64,000 nucleotides of DNA, taken from Oceanicola sp. D3. Lineage in GTDB: Bacteria; Pseudomonadota; Alphaproteobacteria; Rhodobacterales; Rhodobacteraceae. Made by a program: the position numbers and the translations under genes. Positions 62,620-64,000 of the stretch are shown one piece after another. Location: contig NZ_CP040932.1 in the NCBI RefSeq assembly GCF_006351965.1, forward strand, positions 3,534,001-3,598,000, in the 5' to 3' direction. The notes under the pieces were generated by a model that did not search any database, was not told where the DNA came from, and was given only the letters and a program-made list of their open reading frames with translations. The first letter of the stretch is position 1. The number at the start of each line of letters is the position of its first letter.

Positions 62620-63548
62620 GTCACTTGCCTCAGGCTGCGGAATGCGGCGGCGCGGGTGGCCCAGAAGGCCACGGCGGCGGCCAGGAGCGGCACCAGCAGC
62701 GGCAAGAGCCAGCCCACCCCGGTAAAGCCAAGCCCGGTGAGAAAGCCGCCAGTGGTTTCGGCCCGTGGCATCAGGGCGATGGCCAGCATCGCCAGCGAGG
62801 TGCCCACCGCCGCGCCCAGCAGCGCCCGCTGGGTGAAGCGCCGCACGAAGGCGCGGGCAATGTATACATCCCGCGCGCCCACCAGCCGCAGCGTGGCGAT
62901 AACCCGGGCATTGGCGGCCAGCGCGGAGCCCGCCGCAAGGGTGATCATCGCGGCCATCGAGGCGGCAATGAGCCCCAGCGCCACCAGCCCCATCAACCGC
63001 AGCCGCGAGGCCGCGCGGATGAGCGGGGCGCGCCAGCGCGAGTGATCGTCATACACAGCGCCGGGCACCTCGCCCGCGAGCCGTTGCTTCAACCCCTCCA
63101 CATCCAGCCCACTGCCCTCGACCACCTCGATCAGCACCGGCACCGGAAGGTTTTCCAGCGGCAGGTCAACGCCGAGCCAAGGTGCCAGCAGCGCCTTCTG
63201 CTCCTCGTCATCCAGCGCCCGGGCCGAGCTGATGCCCGGCGTGCTCTCCAGCACCTCCAACGCCCTTGCGGTCTGGGCCGCGCGTTGGTCGGCGGGGGCG
63301 GAGATGCGCAGCGTGGCCGAGCGTGCCAGCTCCTCGCTCCAACGGTCGGCCACCCGGCCCGTGGCGAGCGAGAGGGCAAGCGCGAAGACAGCCAAAAAGG
63401 CCATCGCGCCCGCAGTGAAAAGGGTGAGGTTGGCCGTAAAGCCGGTCGGCGGCACCACCCGGTCAGCCTGCCCGTCGCCCTGCAACAGCGCCAGTGCCCT
63501 GCCCAGCCTCTGCCGCATCTCGGCAACGATGGCCCCGGCCCGGCTCAC
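62616..63548 (-). CDS. ftsX: FtsX-like cell division permease
   Basis: The 310-residue protein has one N-terminal helix (LFTAGAMAFLAVFALALSLA), a periplasmic region (residues about 65-180) and three C-terminal helices (LMGLVALGLIAASMAAMITL, LLGAAVGTSLAMLAIALM, VGWLLPLLVPLLAAAVAFWA). This is the four-helix FtsX form. With FtsE it controls peptidoglycan hydrolases at the septum. It starts at GTG, overlapping the ftsE stop. Confidence 0.9.
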   Translation of the reverse strand: MSRAGAIVAEMRQRLGRALALLQGDGQADRVVPPTGFTANLTLFTAGAMAFLAVFALALSLATGRVADRWSEELARSATLRISAPADQRAAQTARALEVLESTPGISSARALDDEEQKALLAPWLGVDLPLENLPVPVLIEVVEGSGLDVEGLKQRLAGEVPGAVYDDHSRWRAPLIRAASRLRLMGLVALGLIAASMAAMITLAAGSALAANARVIATLRLVGARDVYIARAFVRRFTQRALLGAAVGTSLAMLAIALMPRAETTGGFLTGLGFTGVGWLLPLLVPLLAAAVAFWATRAAAFRSLRQVT

Positions 63549-64000
63549 AGGTCGGCCCCGGCCAATTGCAAACGGCGCTTGGAAATGCGCAGCACCCGCG
63601 CGGCCACCTTGCTCTTGGCAGTGCGGATCAGGTTCAGGTCATGGGTGGCGACGAGGATGGTCTTTCCCATCTTGTTCAACTCCACCAGCAGCTGGAGCAA
63701 GCGCTGCCCCATCTCCCAGTCCACATTACCCGTCGGTTCATCGGCCAGCACGATATCGGGAGACATCACCACCGCCCGCGCCAGCGCCGCCCTCTGCCGC
63801 TCGCCGCCCGAAAGCGAGGGCGGCAGGGCATCGGCATGGGCCTCCAGCCCGACCCAGCGCAGCAGCTCATCCACATTTCCGCGCTCCGCCTCCACGTTCC
63901 GGCCCGCCACGGTGAGCGGCAGCGCGATGTTTTCGGCCAGCGGCAGGTGATCGAGAAACTGGCAATCCTGATGCACCACACCAATGCGCTGGCGCGCGCG
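63545..64000 (-). CDS. ftsE: FtsE ATP-binding protein, 3' part
   Basis: About 151 residues remain, the C-terminal two-thirds of an ABC ATPase: the Q-loop (VVHQDCQFLDHLPLAENIAL), signature LSGGERQRAALARAV, Walker B DIVLADEPTGNVDW, and switch His in VATHDLNLI. The end (KSKVAARVLRISKRRLQLAG) is basic. The 5' end with Walker A lies outside the window. It is the first gene of ftsE-ftsX-plsC. Several LolD-like proteins look alike, but the ftsX neighbour supports FtsE. Confidence 0.92.
   Translation of the reverse strand, partial: RARQRIGVVHQDCQFLDHLPLAENIALPLTVAGRNVEAERGNVDELLRWVGLEAHADALPPSLSGGERQRAALARAVVMSPDIVLADEPTGNVDWEMGQRLLQLLVELNKMGKTILVATHDLNLIRTAKSKVAARVLRISKRRLQLAGADL

Overview
The window is ordinary chromosomal DNA of a high-GC alphaproteobacterium, almost certainly a Rhodobacteraceae (Roseobacter-group) species. 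The signs are the split F0 subunits b and b', a Mcl1-type malyl-CoA lyase, a TrmD with a family-typical N-terminal extension, DUF1127 and DUF1285 proteins, and dense GTGA/ATGA gene overlaps. I see no tRNA, rRNA, CRISPR, integrase, transposase or phage genes. About 85 protein genes are supported, and most of the window is core metabolism and information processing.

Layout. 0-8.3 kb: partial moxR, DUF1285, a VOC protein with a WYL regulator, rluE, polA and three membrane or secreted proteins. 8.3-11 kb: the F0 operon atpI-B-E-F'-F. 11-14.4 kb: an ArsR and a LysR regulator, then three tandem paralogous membrane proteins. 14.5-25 kb: the SRP and ribosome-maturation region (ffh, five GNAT paralogues, chorismate mutase, rpsP, rimM, trmD, rplS, rpmE) with small unknown genes between. 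25-34.4 kb: an orphan histidine kinase, ruvCAB with ybgC, DUF1127, adk, mscL and a GST. 34.4-42.2 kb: a dispersed rpmI-rplT-pheS-pheT cluster opened up by small membrane proteins, a glutaredoxin/MauE fusion and a Hint-domain protein. 42.3-49 kb: dienelactone hydrolase, pyk, an N-formylglutamate amidohydrolase, a low-GC gene and a secreted hydrolase. 49-57.3 kb: a helix-hairpin-helix protein with a repeat-containing OmpA protein, then a leftward run dgcN-dgcA-phosphoesterase-LRR/zinc protein-D-amino acid aminotransferase that looks like D-amino acid metabolism. 57.4-64 kb: mcl1, an AraC/GyrI regulator, accA, a PPOX protein, plsC and ftsX-ftsE (ftsE runs off the end).

Non-coding structure. Two dispersed repeat families sit between genes. 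Family 1 is a 23-bp palindromic unit with six copies. Family 2 is a roughly 70-bp hairpin-forming unit with four copies, mostly at gene 3' ends. Two operons end in the same 20-nt terminator hairpin. Several clean inverted repeats look like repressor operators: upstream of VOC/WYL, upstream of arsR, a TetR-like site between lysR and the membrane trio, and a GntR-like site near the secreted hydrolase. The points most worth a second look are the GNAT array, the membrane-protein trio, the repeat-rich OmpA protein with its HHH partner, the LRR/zinc-ribbon gene in the D-amino acid cluster, and the two repeat families. I did not find a convincing wholly new multi-gene system.
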